Shown in pieces: positions 16,348 through 27,933 of a DNA stretch of 64,000 nucleotides. The stretch spans positions 434,001 through 498,000 of the forward strand of contig JAJTTP010000011.1 in assembly GCA_023313575.1 (NCBI GenBank). Reading direction: 5' to 3'. Under the pieces are notes generated by a model that saw nothing but the letters and a program-made list of their open reading frames with translations, did no database searches and was not told the DNA's origin. Each line of letters starts with the position of its first letter. Positions within the stretch are counted from its first letter, which is position 1. This stretch comes from Eutypella sp. D-1. Its lineage: Eukaryota; Ascomycota; Sordariomycetes; Xylariales; Diatrypaceae. The translations under genes and the position numbers were made by a program.

Positions 16348-17292
16348 ACTGAGAAGGCTATTTCCTAACAGTTGAATCAACAGTGTCAACTTTTCAAGTT
16401 AGGTCGATATAGGTTGTAAGCCAGTAGTTTAATGATAACAAGGGGATAAGTGATACAATTAGTTCTAGGAATTCATGCTGAGCTAGGCGACCGAGGCCTT
16501 TTCATACTCCCCTTGAGACAAAGGGACACTATTTGACCTTTTCTTTTCTAAAGGTGACCTTTGTTTGCCACATGGGACCCTTTTAGGTCCAGCATTGAAT
16601 TTTCTCTTACACGAGGCGAAACAGGACTTCCGGGCGCTTAGAAGAATACACATTTTGTTGAGGCTCTTTCGGCCTATGCCAAGGTAAATTCGCAACCACT
16701 CTACCCCTCTCTCAGAGTAAGATCATTGATCTCGTTAGTATAGGGGGAATATTGGAGCTATTGGGGTAGGTTATTTTATCTCCGAAGACAGTTCAACTGC
16801 ATTCTAACAGATTTCGAGCCACTGCTGCTCGAGATACTTCGAGTAAGAGAAAGGGTCGATTTATACCAAGTTGGAGCGAGGTGTCATTTAGAACGTTCTT
16901 TTAGCAGTAGAAACTTCCTAGCGCCGAAGCCCTTGGGTACTTATTGGTCTCGTATCGTCCCACGGATGTTAGCTACCTTCGGAGTGACATCAATGTGAGG
17001 TGTCTGCCTACGAGCAGCGTATATACATAGTATTCAGCGATAATATATGATGATAGCTATGGTGACTGTTTACGGAGTCTGTGTCAGGAGTAGTAACATA
17101 GGTGGGGGAGGCAAATGGGACTCGGTGGCTATATGAGTATCACTCAATGAAGACTAAAGAACATCAGTTAATATTGGATGATCCAACCGTCGAGACATAA
17201 CCGACTGCCACTTAAGAGGCAGACTTACATGCTCTGCACTTGTTTCTAAAGTCATCATGATATGCTTCCCCGCATCAACACCGCGTCAAGCC
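16348..17292. other. Intergenic region, no gene recognised
   Basis: About 0.95 kb between divergently oriented genes (CCCH protein to the left, PRISE-like pseudogene to the right). It may have served as a shared promoter region. I see no further gene. Confidence 0.5.
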
Positions 17293-18647
17293 ATGCCCAC
17301 AGCAATCGTTACAGGCGCCACCGGTAAGTGATGCACCATGATGCCTTCAACTATGACACTTCAATTCAAGCTTAGTCGAGCTTTGAGATGGGCTTATTAA
17401 CAAGCTGGGATTGGGCATCACGGGCACCGCAGTGGTGGGCGCCCTGGTCGATGCGCCGGAATTTACCGATATCTATACACTGTCGTGGTCGTAGAAGCCC
17501 CCATCGCACTCGAAGGTGAAGCACGTAACTCTAGACCTCCAGTCACCTACAGAGATGTCCAAGTCTCTAACCCACATCCCACTGGTCGCGCACATCTTCT
17601 TCTGCGCATATTTGGCCGATCCTGACGAGGGGGCAGCTACACGGATCAACGGATCCATTGCTCAAGAACTTCCCCAAGGCTCTCGTCACGTCCGGGCAAA
17701 TGAAGGAACTAAAGCGGATCGTCCTGACTTGTGTGCTCAAGCAATTTGGCATGCACCAGGGTCAACCCAAGAACCCAATGCGCGAAGATGACGATCCGTC
17801 CTTGTTCTGGCTCGAACAAGCGGACCGCCCTCCCAGTTTCTACTACGCACAGCAGCGCATCCTGGAGAAGGCTGCCGCGGATGCCGGAAACGAATGGTCG
17901 TGGACGGTGACCTATCCGCAAGACGTCATCGGGTTCGCCAAGGGCAGCTTCATGAATCTCGCCACATCGCTCGGGCTCTACGCAGCAGTGAGCAGAGAAA
18001 TCAAAGGGTCGAGACTCATCTTCCCAGGAAACAAGATCAACTACTTCGCCTTCAAGTGCTGGACATCGGCGAGTATACACGCGGAATTTAGTCTGTGGGC
18101 CAGCAGCGCCAAGGATGCTGCTAATCAACGGTTTGTGGTGATTAACGGGGATACCCAGAGCTGGCAGGACCTCTGGCCGCGTCTCGCAGAGCGGTTCGGT
18201 TGCACCAGTCCGAGTGCAATGTTCTCTTCGGATGGTGCTGGCGGGGATGTATTTCCCGGCTTCGAGAGCACAGTGATGAAACTGCACGAGAGACCTACAG
18301 TAAAAGAAGTTGAGGGAAAGATGGGGTTAGAGGACGAGTTTGGGCAAAGCGAGGTGCATTGCCAGATAGATCTCCAGAAGTGGGCTAAGAGGCCAGACGC
18401 GGTGAAAGCATGGGAACGCTTACGCGACAGATACGATCTCGACCAAGGGGCATGAGACGGTGCGACGTGGGAATTCCTTAACTTCCTACTCGGAAGGAAC
18501 TATAGTTGCGTCGCAAGTATGAGCAAAGCTAGGAAGATGGGTTGGCATGGATACGCTGATACTTTGGACGAATTTCAGCGGGCATTCGAGGAGTTAGAAG
18601 AGACGAAGATGTTACCACCCGCCGGAAATTCTGCCGAAACTCAATGA
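17293..18647 (+). pseudogene. Broken PRISE/iridoid-synthase-like reductase
   Basis: Short-chain-dehydrogenase-like NAD(P)H enone reductase family (progesterone 5-beta-reductase/iridoid synthase type), apparently non-functional. The start MPTAIVTGATG is the Rossmann motif, followed by an intron. Then ITGTAVVGALVDAPEF continues to an in-frame TAG at 17492-17494. Coding similarity continues past the stop. A +1 frame change at about 17651-17660 moves the reading frame from GAATRINGS to the LLKNFPKAL segment. The enzyme body with SFYYAQQ and WTVTYPQDVIGF is then open until a TGA at 18453-18455. Family-like sequence (TWEFLNFLLGR, MGWHGYAD) goes on in frame to a later stop at 18645-18647. Three independent breaks make a pseudogene the best reading. 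The intact relative lies at 27934-29233. A single-base assembly error could explain the frameshift but not both stops. Confidence 0.8.
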
Positions 18648-19995
18648 CAAACCCATGGTTCTTGATCTTGGTCCGTTCCATTCTTTACCCCTAGATTACG
18701 CTGAAATGAATTAAAAAGGGTTTTTCCGGGCTTCCCGTGCATTATTGCCTAGGTATGATCATGGATCACGAAAATTATTCGATAGATATACTTCGTACTC
18801 TTCGGAATTTTGTCGGATGTAGTAGGCGTGGTGGCTATAGTTTGACTACCTAAGATCGTAGACCCGTAGACCCGTAGAAATTTTAGTGATACACACGGAG
18901 TAGAAGAGCTAGGTATCCGTCCTGTTTGTGTGCTCTTGGCAGTTCGTTTCGATAGAATTGCCGTCTGGTTTACGAGTGAGGGCGATATGGAGCCTACCTA
19001 GTTTACGCTGTAGCCAATCACAGCAAGTGCCATCCCGCAAATATCGGCCTGAACGGCACATAGAACGCCGGAACTAGGGGCGTAATGGTGGAGGAGAACC
19101 CAGACGCTCGGGTGCCGGGCATTTGCGATGCCGCCATGTTCCCCCAAACCTTTCCAAGGTTCCAAAAAGTTAGCTTTTGGGCCTTGCCCAATTACCTAGG
19201 TAGGTAGCCTTACCATCCCTTTTCTTGTTCTTGCTTGGAATTTGTCGGTGCATGGCATACACCTGGCTACTGGCTTAAAACAAGACATACCTTGGTACCA
19301 GATAATATATAATTACATGTACGGGTACGGAGTATGTATGTATGTATACATATGTACGTTTTCCAGAATAGTGAGGTCGGAATGATTAAAATGATCAGGT
19401 AGGAAGTACAAGGCATACCTAAACAACTTATTGCAAGTAACCGGACTGTAGGAGCAGCTCACGATTACGGAAAGCCTCAGTTGTGTACCTACCTGACGGG
19501 ACTACCTACTTACCTGGTACCTACCTAGGTAGGTACGTACGTAAAATCGTCATGACGCAATCGCGTCCCCTTTCTTTAGTTGCACATTGATTTGGGGCCT
19601 AGACACCTAGCTTTACCCCAAAGTTTTCGAAAGTTGGGGTAATTAGATCCCCGAGGGGACGTCTGCGACGCGAATTCTCCTCCTTCTCTAGATCGAGGCA
19701 CAGATAATCACCAGGAATGGAATTGCCTCACTCAAACTAGTACAAGTTGAACGCCACCACTTTACTTCATGTAGGTAATGTGATCCACTCGAGGCCATTT
19801 CGGGTAGGGTAGACGGGCAGGATACCTACCGGGGGGCATTATGGCTATAACTGAACGCGGGGGAACTTTTTTTTTCACTTATCATTATTCGCTGTAGAGA
19901 TATCAATGAAAAGGTCACGAAAGAAGGGTGGTAAAAGACAGGTAGAATCTCAATCAACAATACTATTTTCGCATGACTAGCCCAAATCAATCAAT
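18648..19995. other. Intergenic region with short tandems and AGGTACCT palindromes
   Basis: No gene is seen. It contains a GTAGACCC tandem with 9-base period at about 18858-18877, a GTATGTATGTATACATATG low-complexity stretch near 19333, and a dense CTACCTAGGTAGGTAC palindrome cluster at about 19495-19540. The right end holds the promoter of the hydrolase gene. Confidence 0.5.
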
Positions 19996-21198
19996 ATGGT
20001 TCAAGATCATGCTTCGAAGGGCATAAAGAGGCATCCGCGATTACCTCTGCTCACGCGACTGTTGCGGGGCGTCATTGTCTACCTCTTGAAGGGCTTCACC
20101 AAGCCCACCTTATGGCTCGCAGAATGGCGCGCGAATAGGTCTCCTAACCGACCGACCTTACTCAAGACATATCCGTGTCGTCCCTCGTTGCCAATCAGGT
20201 ATGTCTGAGTTTCCAATGGCGACATGACCAGTGGAGAGACCCCAATCTCTTCTAACAGGAGCCGCAGAATCTTCTTCCCCGAGTCACATGACCGCTCCTT
20301 GGCTCAGACGCTGCCGACGGTCTTCATTATCCATGGCGGCGGATTCACCCTAGGCTCCCCACACGACGATGACCGGTGGAACAAGCGCTTCGCAGAGATG
20401 CACAACGTGCTCGTGATCGAGCTGAACTACCGCAAGGCGCCTTGGTACCCTTTCCCGACCGCCCTGCGCGATATCGAGGCGCTTGCCCTGGCGACGTCCG
20501 ACGACGAGAGCCTCCCAATCGATAAGGACCGCGTGGCGATTGGCGGCTTCTCCGCTGGCGGGAATCTCACCCTTGCCCTAAACTCGCTAGCTTCGGTGCG
20601 CGAGAAGGTGAGACCTCGCGCAACGCTCGCCCTGTACCCCGTGGTGGACTTCACGGTTCCCTTGCAGGAGAAATTGGCGTCGCGGTACTACAAGCCCTCC
20701 TTAGGTGCTGGGAAGCGTGGAGAAAACAGCGACTTCCTTGCGACTATGGGTCCCTTTTTCGATTGGTCTTACATACCTGTGGGCCAGGACTTGAGCGACC
20801 CGCTGCTTTCCCCTTTCTTCGGAGATCGCTCCCGGCTCCCTCCACATCTGTTCGTTCTCGGCGCCGAGCTTGACCAGCTGGGTCACGAGGATTGGCGCTT
20901 GGCGTGCAAGCTTGCGGGGAGGGACGTGCCGGCAACAACGACCAAGGTGGGGCAGGAGAAGCCGGCTGAGCAGGAGGGCCTCATTCTCGACGACGAGCGG
21001 TTCTCGTTCGAGCACGTGGAGGAAGGAGGCGAGAAGAGCGTGCGATGGCTACTTATTCCGGACCAGATCCATGGCTTTGATATTCTACCGCCCAGGATGC
21101 ACGGCTCTCCGGAGGCGTTGGATGACGCTCATTCAAAGACATTGGCGTACCAGAAGGTTTTGGGTGAATGGCTATTTGACGTGGCATGGAGACGGTAG
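19996..21198 (+). CDS. HSL-type alpha/beta hydrolase (esterase/lipase)
   Basis: Serine hydrolase of the hormone-sensitive-lipase family, cleaving ester bonds. Exons 19996-20198 and 20259-21198 join across a 60-base intron to 380 residues. Motifs in order: oxyanion-hole HGGGF, nucleophile elbow GFSAGG, a likely acid residue in LGAELDQLGHED, and the catalytic His in PDQIHGFD. A hydrophobic amphipathic stretch at residues 20-45 (LLRGVIVYLLKGF) may anchor it to membranes. The internal ATG at 20224 falls in the intron and is not the start. It lies between a PRISE-like pseudogene and a P450, so a metabolite-deacylating role is possible but not shown by the sequence. Confidence 0.87.
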
Positions 21199-21692
21199 TT
21201 TCCCGATAAGCTTCAAGTTAGAATTGGTTATGTACTATTAGATTTATTGTTTAGTTGGCTTTCTTGTCATGAATGCGTCGGAAATCTCGTCGGTCTTACA
21301 GAAGCTTCTCATCGAATTTTCATTGTGCAAGGGTGGTCAATGTAGCCCCTTTTCAATATCTTCTATCCATAGTTCTTGGGAGGCATAGTATAAAAGGCCA
21401 CCAGTCCACAATTGCAACGATTCCTCTCGTGTGGTTTTATGTGACGATATAGGCAATGTGAATATAACGCTTGCCCAGGTGATACACCAATGCTATGGCA
21501 GCTTGAAGGCCGATACATAAACGCTGGTTTAATTCAAAACGCCGAAACCTCCAGTACATACGTTATCATATTGGAGTTGATTTTGTGACTTTGACGTAGT
21601 AGCTGTCCTCGAGAAAGAGGGCTGTCATATGTGTCAACGACTTAGTCAAGTGACAGACGTCTATGAATGATTGCAGAGGGCGGTTGACAAAG
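21199..21692. other. Convergent intergenic spacer
   Basis: About 0.5 kb between the stop codons of the hydrolase and the second P450. It should hold both transcript ends. No gene or repeat stands out. Confidence 0.5.
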
Positions 21693-23489
21693 TTAATGAG
21701 GATAAGGTCTAATACGTACTACAAGCGGTTAGAATTTACTGCATCCAAAGAGGACATTTTCTACTTACCTGTAGCTGCTGGAATTCCAAGGACTGCCGGG
21801 GTTCGCTATCTGCAAGTCAAAATGGCGCATCAACTGTGTTCATAGTCAGCAACGCGCATCTTATCATCTACCTCTGTATCAACACAATTCTGCCTATGTT
21901 ATACATACCTCGAAGAAAACTTTGTTCAGCTCCGCGAATGCTATAGCTTTTCCCGCGCACATATAGCGGCCGTGGCCGAACGCCATCTCCACTTGCCGCT
22001 CCATCTTGGCTCGCGCGTCGTCGTCTACCTCGAGGAAACGTTCAGGGCGGAAGATGTCTACATCCTGCCCAAACACGACACGTGATTTTAGCATGGCCGG
22101 GACGTTCATCCCGATTGCGGTTCCTGCCGGCACGAAATGCCCCATGAGTGTCTCCCCAGGCTCGGGGATGCTCTTAGGGTATAATCCGGTAGCAGGCGCT
22201 CTAATGCGCATCCCTTCATAGATAACAGCCTACATGAAGTCTTTAGAATTCGGCTGCATTCCTCTGCTGGCGCCTGATACATTACCTGCAAATAAGGAAG
22301 CTTCTTCGCCTCGCTTCCGGTAATAGGCGAAGATACAAGTCCAGCTTTCACAGCTTCTTGGATCATCACCTTGAACTTATGATAAATTACCGGACTTGAC
22401 ATTAGGCAGAGCATGGTGACGCGCATCACGGAAGCGGATGTCTCGGTGCCTGCTATCAGCGCCAGCAGGCCTTCCGCCTCGCATGCTTGCTGGCTCATGC
22501 CATGCCTTACGAACGATCCCTTGGATAGTCTCGGTCAGCTTAATCCTTACCAATCAAGAGAATAAAGAGTTGGCCTCACGATCATGTCAGTCCTTCTCTT
22601 TGGACCATCTCTAAAATGATCCTCGGTATACCGCGCCACCAAGCTGCGTGATGTCAATCATGTTTCAGGAGGGCAACGCAGGCATTAGAAATCAAGTGGA
22701 GGCATACCCCATCACGCGCCCCATCCCCGTCTTATCCGACGTCTTGGGCCCAAAAGCCGCAAGAAACGGTTTGGAGAACGCAATACTTCTAAGCCAGGCT
22801 ATGTCCATGAAATATGCCATAACGGGTAGGTAGTTTTGGACCTGTTCAAGATATCCAAGAGAGTCGGAGTTGGTCTTAAGGTAGCCGAATTCCTCTCCAA
22901 ATAACGCGCGCGAGATCACATCGACCGCCAGGTACGAGGTCACCGAACCAAGGTCGAGGAGAGGTGGTGATGTGTTATCTAGTGTTGGTACGTACTTCGA
23001 CCGGATAAGACGCAACAAGGCGTCTACCTGTGTATCGACACAGGACTCCACAGGATCCACATCCCTTCCGTTGTAAGCAGCCGTGACCTGTGCCCTAATT
23101 CGGTCATGGGCATTGTTATCGAGGACCGTGCCCAGCGTCTCTTGGTATGGGTTAAACCGTGAAGATATATACCATTTGTCTTTCCCGTATCGGCCGCGGG
23201 CCGCACCAAGCTTCCGTAGTAGATCTGGATCGTCGGTGATGAGCTCGTTGGGGCCTACGCGCGCAAGCGGCCCATACGAGCCATTGATATCTCGATAGAT
23301 CTCCTCCTGCCTCTTGCTTGTAGCAGCCCAGGCCAGCCATAGGTACGAAAACGAGCCCAGGAATGGGCCGCGGATGTTGCGGAGGCGGTGCCACGTGCAA
23401 AATGCCGATAGGAGGTAGCAGGATGGGATAAGGAGGACAAAGAACAGTAGTCCATTTTGCAGGGACGGTAAGGGTAGTTCCGACGGCAT
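21693..23489 (-). CDS. Cytochrome P450 monooxygenase (pisatin-demethylase/CYP57-like)
   Basis: Second haem-thiolate monooxygenase, ER-anchored by an N-terminal hydrophobic segment (LLFFVLLIPSCYLLSAF). In-phase exons are 23489-22708, 22643-22580, 22519-22286, 22229-21909 and 21833-21769, followed by a very short last exon ending near 21693. The last exon is uncertain; an alternative acceptor would stop near 21740. Motifs: I-helix AGTETS, ExxR as EGMR, FRPERF, and haem loop FGHGRYMCAGK. Total about 490 residues, normal size. The early PFLGSFSYLWLAW and YGPLARVGPNEL blocks resemble the group containing pisatin demethylase and related fungal P450s. No disabling change was seen apart from the unclear 3' end. 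Substrate unknown. Confidence 0.88.
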
Positions 23490-25918
23490 ATTGCTTTAGG
23501 TATTTGATGAGCAGCTACTCTTGAGCTAAGGAACTAATCCCTGGGGTCTCATGTGGGAGTGGAGAGGCGGCGAGGTTTTTATTCTGATAGTCCGTCTTCT
23601 ATTTTTGCACATGCACCTACTCAATGGCTCGGGAACTGAATACAACCTCTTACTGGCGCCAAGAATGGTAACCTTCCAAGCAGGGATAATTGTGGTATTT
23701 CACTTATGCAGAAGGTTATAGTCGTTCGGTGAACTCCAACTACTGACGTAGATTATCCAGCCATGTAGCCTGGGTAATGCATTATGCGGTGCGAGGCGAA
23801 GTAGCAGCCCTTGTCACTTTGGGAAGAGCGCTTCTAAGCCAGTACTGCTTCTAAACAGCTAAGAGCTGCACTGGTGACTTCACAGGAAATGATCTTCAAC
23901 GATCTCTGGGTTCCCATTTTGTTGAGTGGGTAATATACCGATATCCAACCGTTCGGCACCTTGACGACCATCCTCGATGAGATAGACGTAGATGGCTTCG
24001 GTGGATGAACGCCACATCGGTTTAATCTGGTTTCTCTCTAATACCCCACACCACACCTACGTCACGTTCGATCATCGGACCAGCTATTCATCGTTTATCC
24101 AACCCAGCCACATGGTTAAGTCAGGGCAAAACCATACTACGATACCGAAGGTAGTTCTATTTCTATTTAGGTCTCAAATAGGGTTCCTTGTTGATCAGTT
24201 AGCATTTATTGTACGTAATAGAAACACATATTGCCCTATGGAAAACTACAATCACCTCACTGTACTAACTAGGCTGTTTATCTCTATAATATAATCAGCA
24301 AGGTCGTTGCAGGAAGAAATTGCTTCAAGAAAAGCCAACAAGAAGGCGTGATCGGTATGGGTCTCTGCCAGCACTAGAGACATATTCTTACAATGGTCCA
24401 TCACGGCAAGTCCCGTCCCCGGAGTATCGCCCGAGAGTTGTACCAACGCAAATCAGTCCCGGGGCCGGAGTGCTTAACGCCGACCGGCTCAAGAACTTCA
24501 CAAAGACTACGCCAATCAAACCCACATGTGCAGTGGCTAGCCCGCGCATTCGTAGGAGACGCGCGCCAGCCCCACTAAGCGCTCAACCGCTCAGATTTCC
24601 CTTGCGAGACCGCCATGCCCGAATAGCTATTCAGCTGTAGTTGACCTTAAATGGCGTTCCTCAACTCTATTTCAGCTGGTATCTAACATTCTCGCCGTGA
24701 CCCCGAGCGATCAGGTCACCCGGACCAACCGGAGCGGGAAACACCGGAAGATCGACGAGAGCCAGCATAGAAGATCAGCAACAGAGCCCACGCGAAGGCG
24801 GTGACGATCATGATAGGAAAGTTCAATACGAGCGCGAACATACGAGTGCAAATAGAGGAAAAGAAGGCACATCAAACTCCTCTATATACTAGGCGTAGCT
24901 AGAAAAGGCCTAACAACTCTGGAGCTATAATCAATAGGGATGTGATGTCACAGAAAAAGATGGACTCTCATAGATATTAGCGCCATGCTAACGAGGTAGT
25001 CGCGCGTTGTTCAGCCCAGAGCGATCGACTCAACTTCACACATCATCAGTATATCGCCGTTTTTGACAACCAGACTAAGGTCTAAACAAGCTCAAACACA
25101 GATATCTAACATGCCATCGTTGTTTAAGATAGAGTCTATTGGATTACTAACCAAACTACCTAGGTAGCTTATCGCTTTAGGGCTGGAATCGTAACTCGTA
25201 TTTCAGAACCCCACGTTCATCATAATTCAACGTTGACCAGCAGGGTAAGTAGTGTCTTAGCAGAAGTTTTTAAAACACGGGTCGCCATGACATGATCTTA
25301 CCTGCCCTGCCAAGACCAAGATCTAGCGCTTTTAGAGTGGTGCGGCAGTTGAGGCCTTGAAATAAACGCGCTTTAATTCCACTAGCAGCGCTTGCTTATC
25401 CACTCACTCTCTCCACGTGGGACCGCCGTCGTCTGAGATCAGCATGCCAAGCCACACAGGTAGGCGGCAGTGGTTCACGTCTCGGTAGAGAATCAAGTAA
25501 ACTATAGATATATATTTGATTTATGGTGCAGCTAATAAGTGTCATCGCCGGGAGATGCCGTTGTGGGGGTGGCAAGAGCTCCTGTTTTCCATCACCCCAC
25601 TCGAGTTGAACTATCCCTAGATACAGTACGATCGTAGCCTTGCACAAGGCTAAGGCTGGGACAGACTGCCTTGCCAACATGTACTATGTAACTAAATGGG
25701 CTGCCAAGAAAAGTCCAATGCGCATTATTTCTCCGTATCTTGGCGATACTTAGTACGATACGAAGCGTGGCTAAGTTGGGGGCTCTGTTTCGTATGGTAG
25801 CATCTGCAAATCTTTGGAGCCGCATTTGGACATCCCACTCGGGCAAGACCTCAATACCGAGATTCAGGGTCTTCGGTCGCTTCGGGCTTCAGCTACGTCT
25901 AAATAGGGTTCTGACTTC
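23490..25918. other. Intergenic region, no gene recognised
   Basis: About 2.4 kb. Short reading frames on both strands near 24250-24640 overlap each other but could not be joined or assigned. The left end holds the P450 promoter and the right end the NLP promoter. Confidence 0.5.
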
Positions 25919-25926
25919 TATATAAA
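25919..25926 (+). promoter_or_regulatory. TATA-like box upstream of NLP gene
   Basis: TATATAAA about 150 bases before the NLP start codon, followed by a pyrimidine-rich leader. Position and sequence fit a core promoter; no functional evidence. Confidence 0.35.
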
Positions 25927-26074
25927 GGGTAGCATCTAAGTCTGAAGTCCATTCGTTTCGATCACCTTGATCTTCACCAGCATCGCATTCACCTCTCGCT
26001 CCAACAAACATACATTCGCTCATAACAGTCGTTATCTGACCTTTCTCGTTCTTACTCTAAACAACACCGCCAAT

Positions 26075-26895
26075 ATGCAGACCAAGTCTATCCTCGCTCT
26101 TGCTACTGTCGTCAGCCAGGCATATGCCTACCCCTTGGAGGGTCTGCTGACCCGCGTCCTTCCCCGCGGCATCATCCAAGCTCGTGAGGTTATTGCTCAC
26201 GATGCAGTTCAACCTTTCGCCGACACCGTTCAGTCCGGTGCTACTGGCGACCTTATCAAGAAGTTTGAGCCGTTCCTCCACATCGCCCACGGCTGCCAGT
26301 CGTACCCCGCCGTTGACGCCGAGGGAAACACTAGGTGAGCAAAGTCCTATCTCGACACCTGTTTACTTATTCGTATACGGAGTATAACTGACATTTTCTC
26401 AGCGGCGGTCTCCAAGATACTGGCAGCGCTACCGGTGGCTGCCGTGATGAGTCCAAGGGACAAACCTACGCCAGGGCCAAGGAGCACAACGGAAAGTTCG
26501 CCATCATGTACGCTTGGTACATGCCTAAGGATATGCCCACCGATGGTGTCTCCGCTGGCGCTCACCGTCACGACTGGGAGAACGTCGTCGTTTGGGTCGA
26601 CAGCCTCGAGAGCGGTCAGCTCACCAACGCTGCTGCTTCCGGCCACGGCAGCTACAAGAAGACCGATAACCCTCAGCGTGAGGGAGACCGCCCTAAGGTC
26701 GAGTACTTCACCAGCTTCCCGACCAACCACGAGCTCCAGTTCACCGACACGCTCGGTCGGGACCTGGCCCTCGTTGACTGGGATGCGATCCCTCAGCCTG
26801 CTCGCGATGCCCTCAACTCCGCCGACTTCGGCAAGGCCACCGTTCCTTTCAAGGATGATGTCTTTGACTCCAACCTGGACAAGGCTGCCCCCTAA
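26075..26895 (+). CDS. Necrosis- and ethylene-inducing-like protein (NLP, NPP1 family)
   Basis: Secreted plant-cell-active NLP. In many plant-associated fungi such proteins bind plant membrane sphingolipids and cause leakage or act as immune-recognised patterns; some family members are non-toxic. Exons 26075-26334 and 26403-26895 join to 250 residues. The N-terminus is a signal-peptide-like segment (TKSILALATVVSQAYA). The two Cys of type 1 NLPs lie in HGCQSYP and GGCRD. The signature is AHRHDWE, with Ala in place of the first Gly of the family heptapeptide GHRHDWE. Both exons are intact. Suggests a plant-associated lifestyle. Whether this copy is toxic cannot be told from sequence. Confidence 0.92.
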
Positions 26896-27933
26896 GCCAA
26901 AAGAACTTAGGTCGCAAGAGATGCTTTTCGGAACTTTGCTAGGATTACCGATGACGAGGCTATTGGAATTTGGATTATGACACATGATGGTGATCTGTAG
27001 AGTACATTTTGTTTTTTTACACCCTTTAAATATGATTTCAGCTGGTACAAGAAACACCAATGTGCGGATATCTAGTGATGTAGCTTTGTGACCTTAACGG
27101 CCTTGCCTGTCTTCCATGACCTATCCACTACCACCTAACACAACAGTAGATGCGTTTACTTTCCAGTTAACACAGTGTGTCGCGAGTGTCCCCGGTAAGT
27201 GACATGACTTATGAGCCTTGCAGGTTACTTGCTAACGCGGTACAACAAGCGCTCAAGGTCTACTGTCTACGAGCCTTCCGTCACAATTGCTTCACAGAAG
27301 CTAGAATTGTTGGGATTGAGGAATAATTTAATTACGGGTTTTCTGCCACAGTGTACCCAGGTAGATACTCAGCGGTCCGGTCACAACTGAGAGTCGTGAT
27401 TGGTTACCTGGTTACAATCGGCATCATTTTCCCGAGAGGTGGGCAAGGTTTTACCATCATTAAATATTAGAACGAAAACCTGTTATTCCATGCTGTTGCG
27501 TACCCTTAGCTCGGCCCCTGACCCCTTAAAGTGGACTGGCTAGTACAGGGGTCGGAGTTAGTGGAATGGTTGTTTATCTCCGGCGAACTACTTACCTAGG
27601 TAGGTAATCCGTACTCCACTCCATAGAACTTTAGAATTCTTCCCCTGTATTTAGTGGCCTTTTCCTCTACCGTAGCGAAAACAGCTGATATTTCCTATAC
27701 ATAATTCAGTATATAGTAATTAGTCAAATTTATATGTACTAAACATAGTAGGTGTCGGCTTTACACTCACTAGGGCTCTAAGATTCGATACGATGCCTTT
27801 CAAACAATTTCACATTATCCCGTCAGGTCTCTCAAAATAACCAGTTAATTATTACGGAATGGCCTCATATCCCCGACGAGACCGGATACCGGTCGAAGAA
27901 ATATTCACATATATTCGGCTGGTCCTGCCGCGC
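26896..27933. other. Convergent intergenic spacer
   Basis: About 1 kb between the NLP and PRISE-like stop codons. A CTTACCTAGGTAGGTAA palindrome lies near 27592-27607. No gene is seen. Confidence 0.5.

Noticed and set aside
17516..17791. Open frame overlapping the PRISE-like pseudogene as a separate small gene
   Set aside because: Its middle part is family-like sequence in the pre-frameshift frame, so it belongs to the pseudogene.
24252..24640. Overlapping frames that looked like remnants of an enzyme
   Set aside because: Minus-strand frames are interrupted and could not be joined or matched to a family with any confidence.
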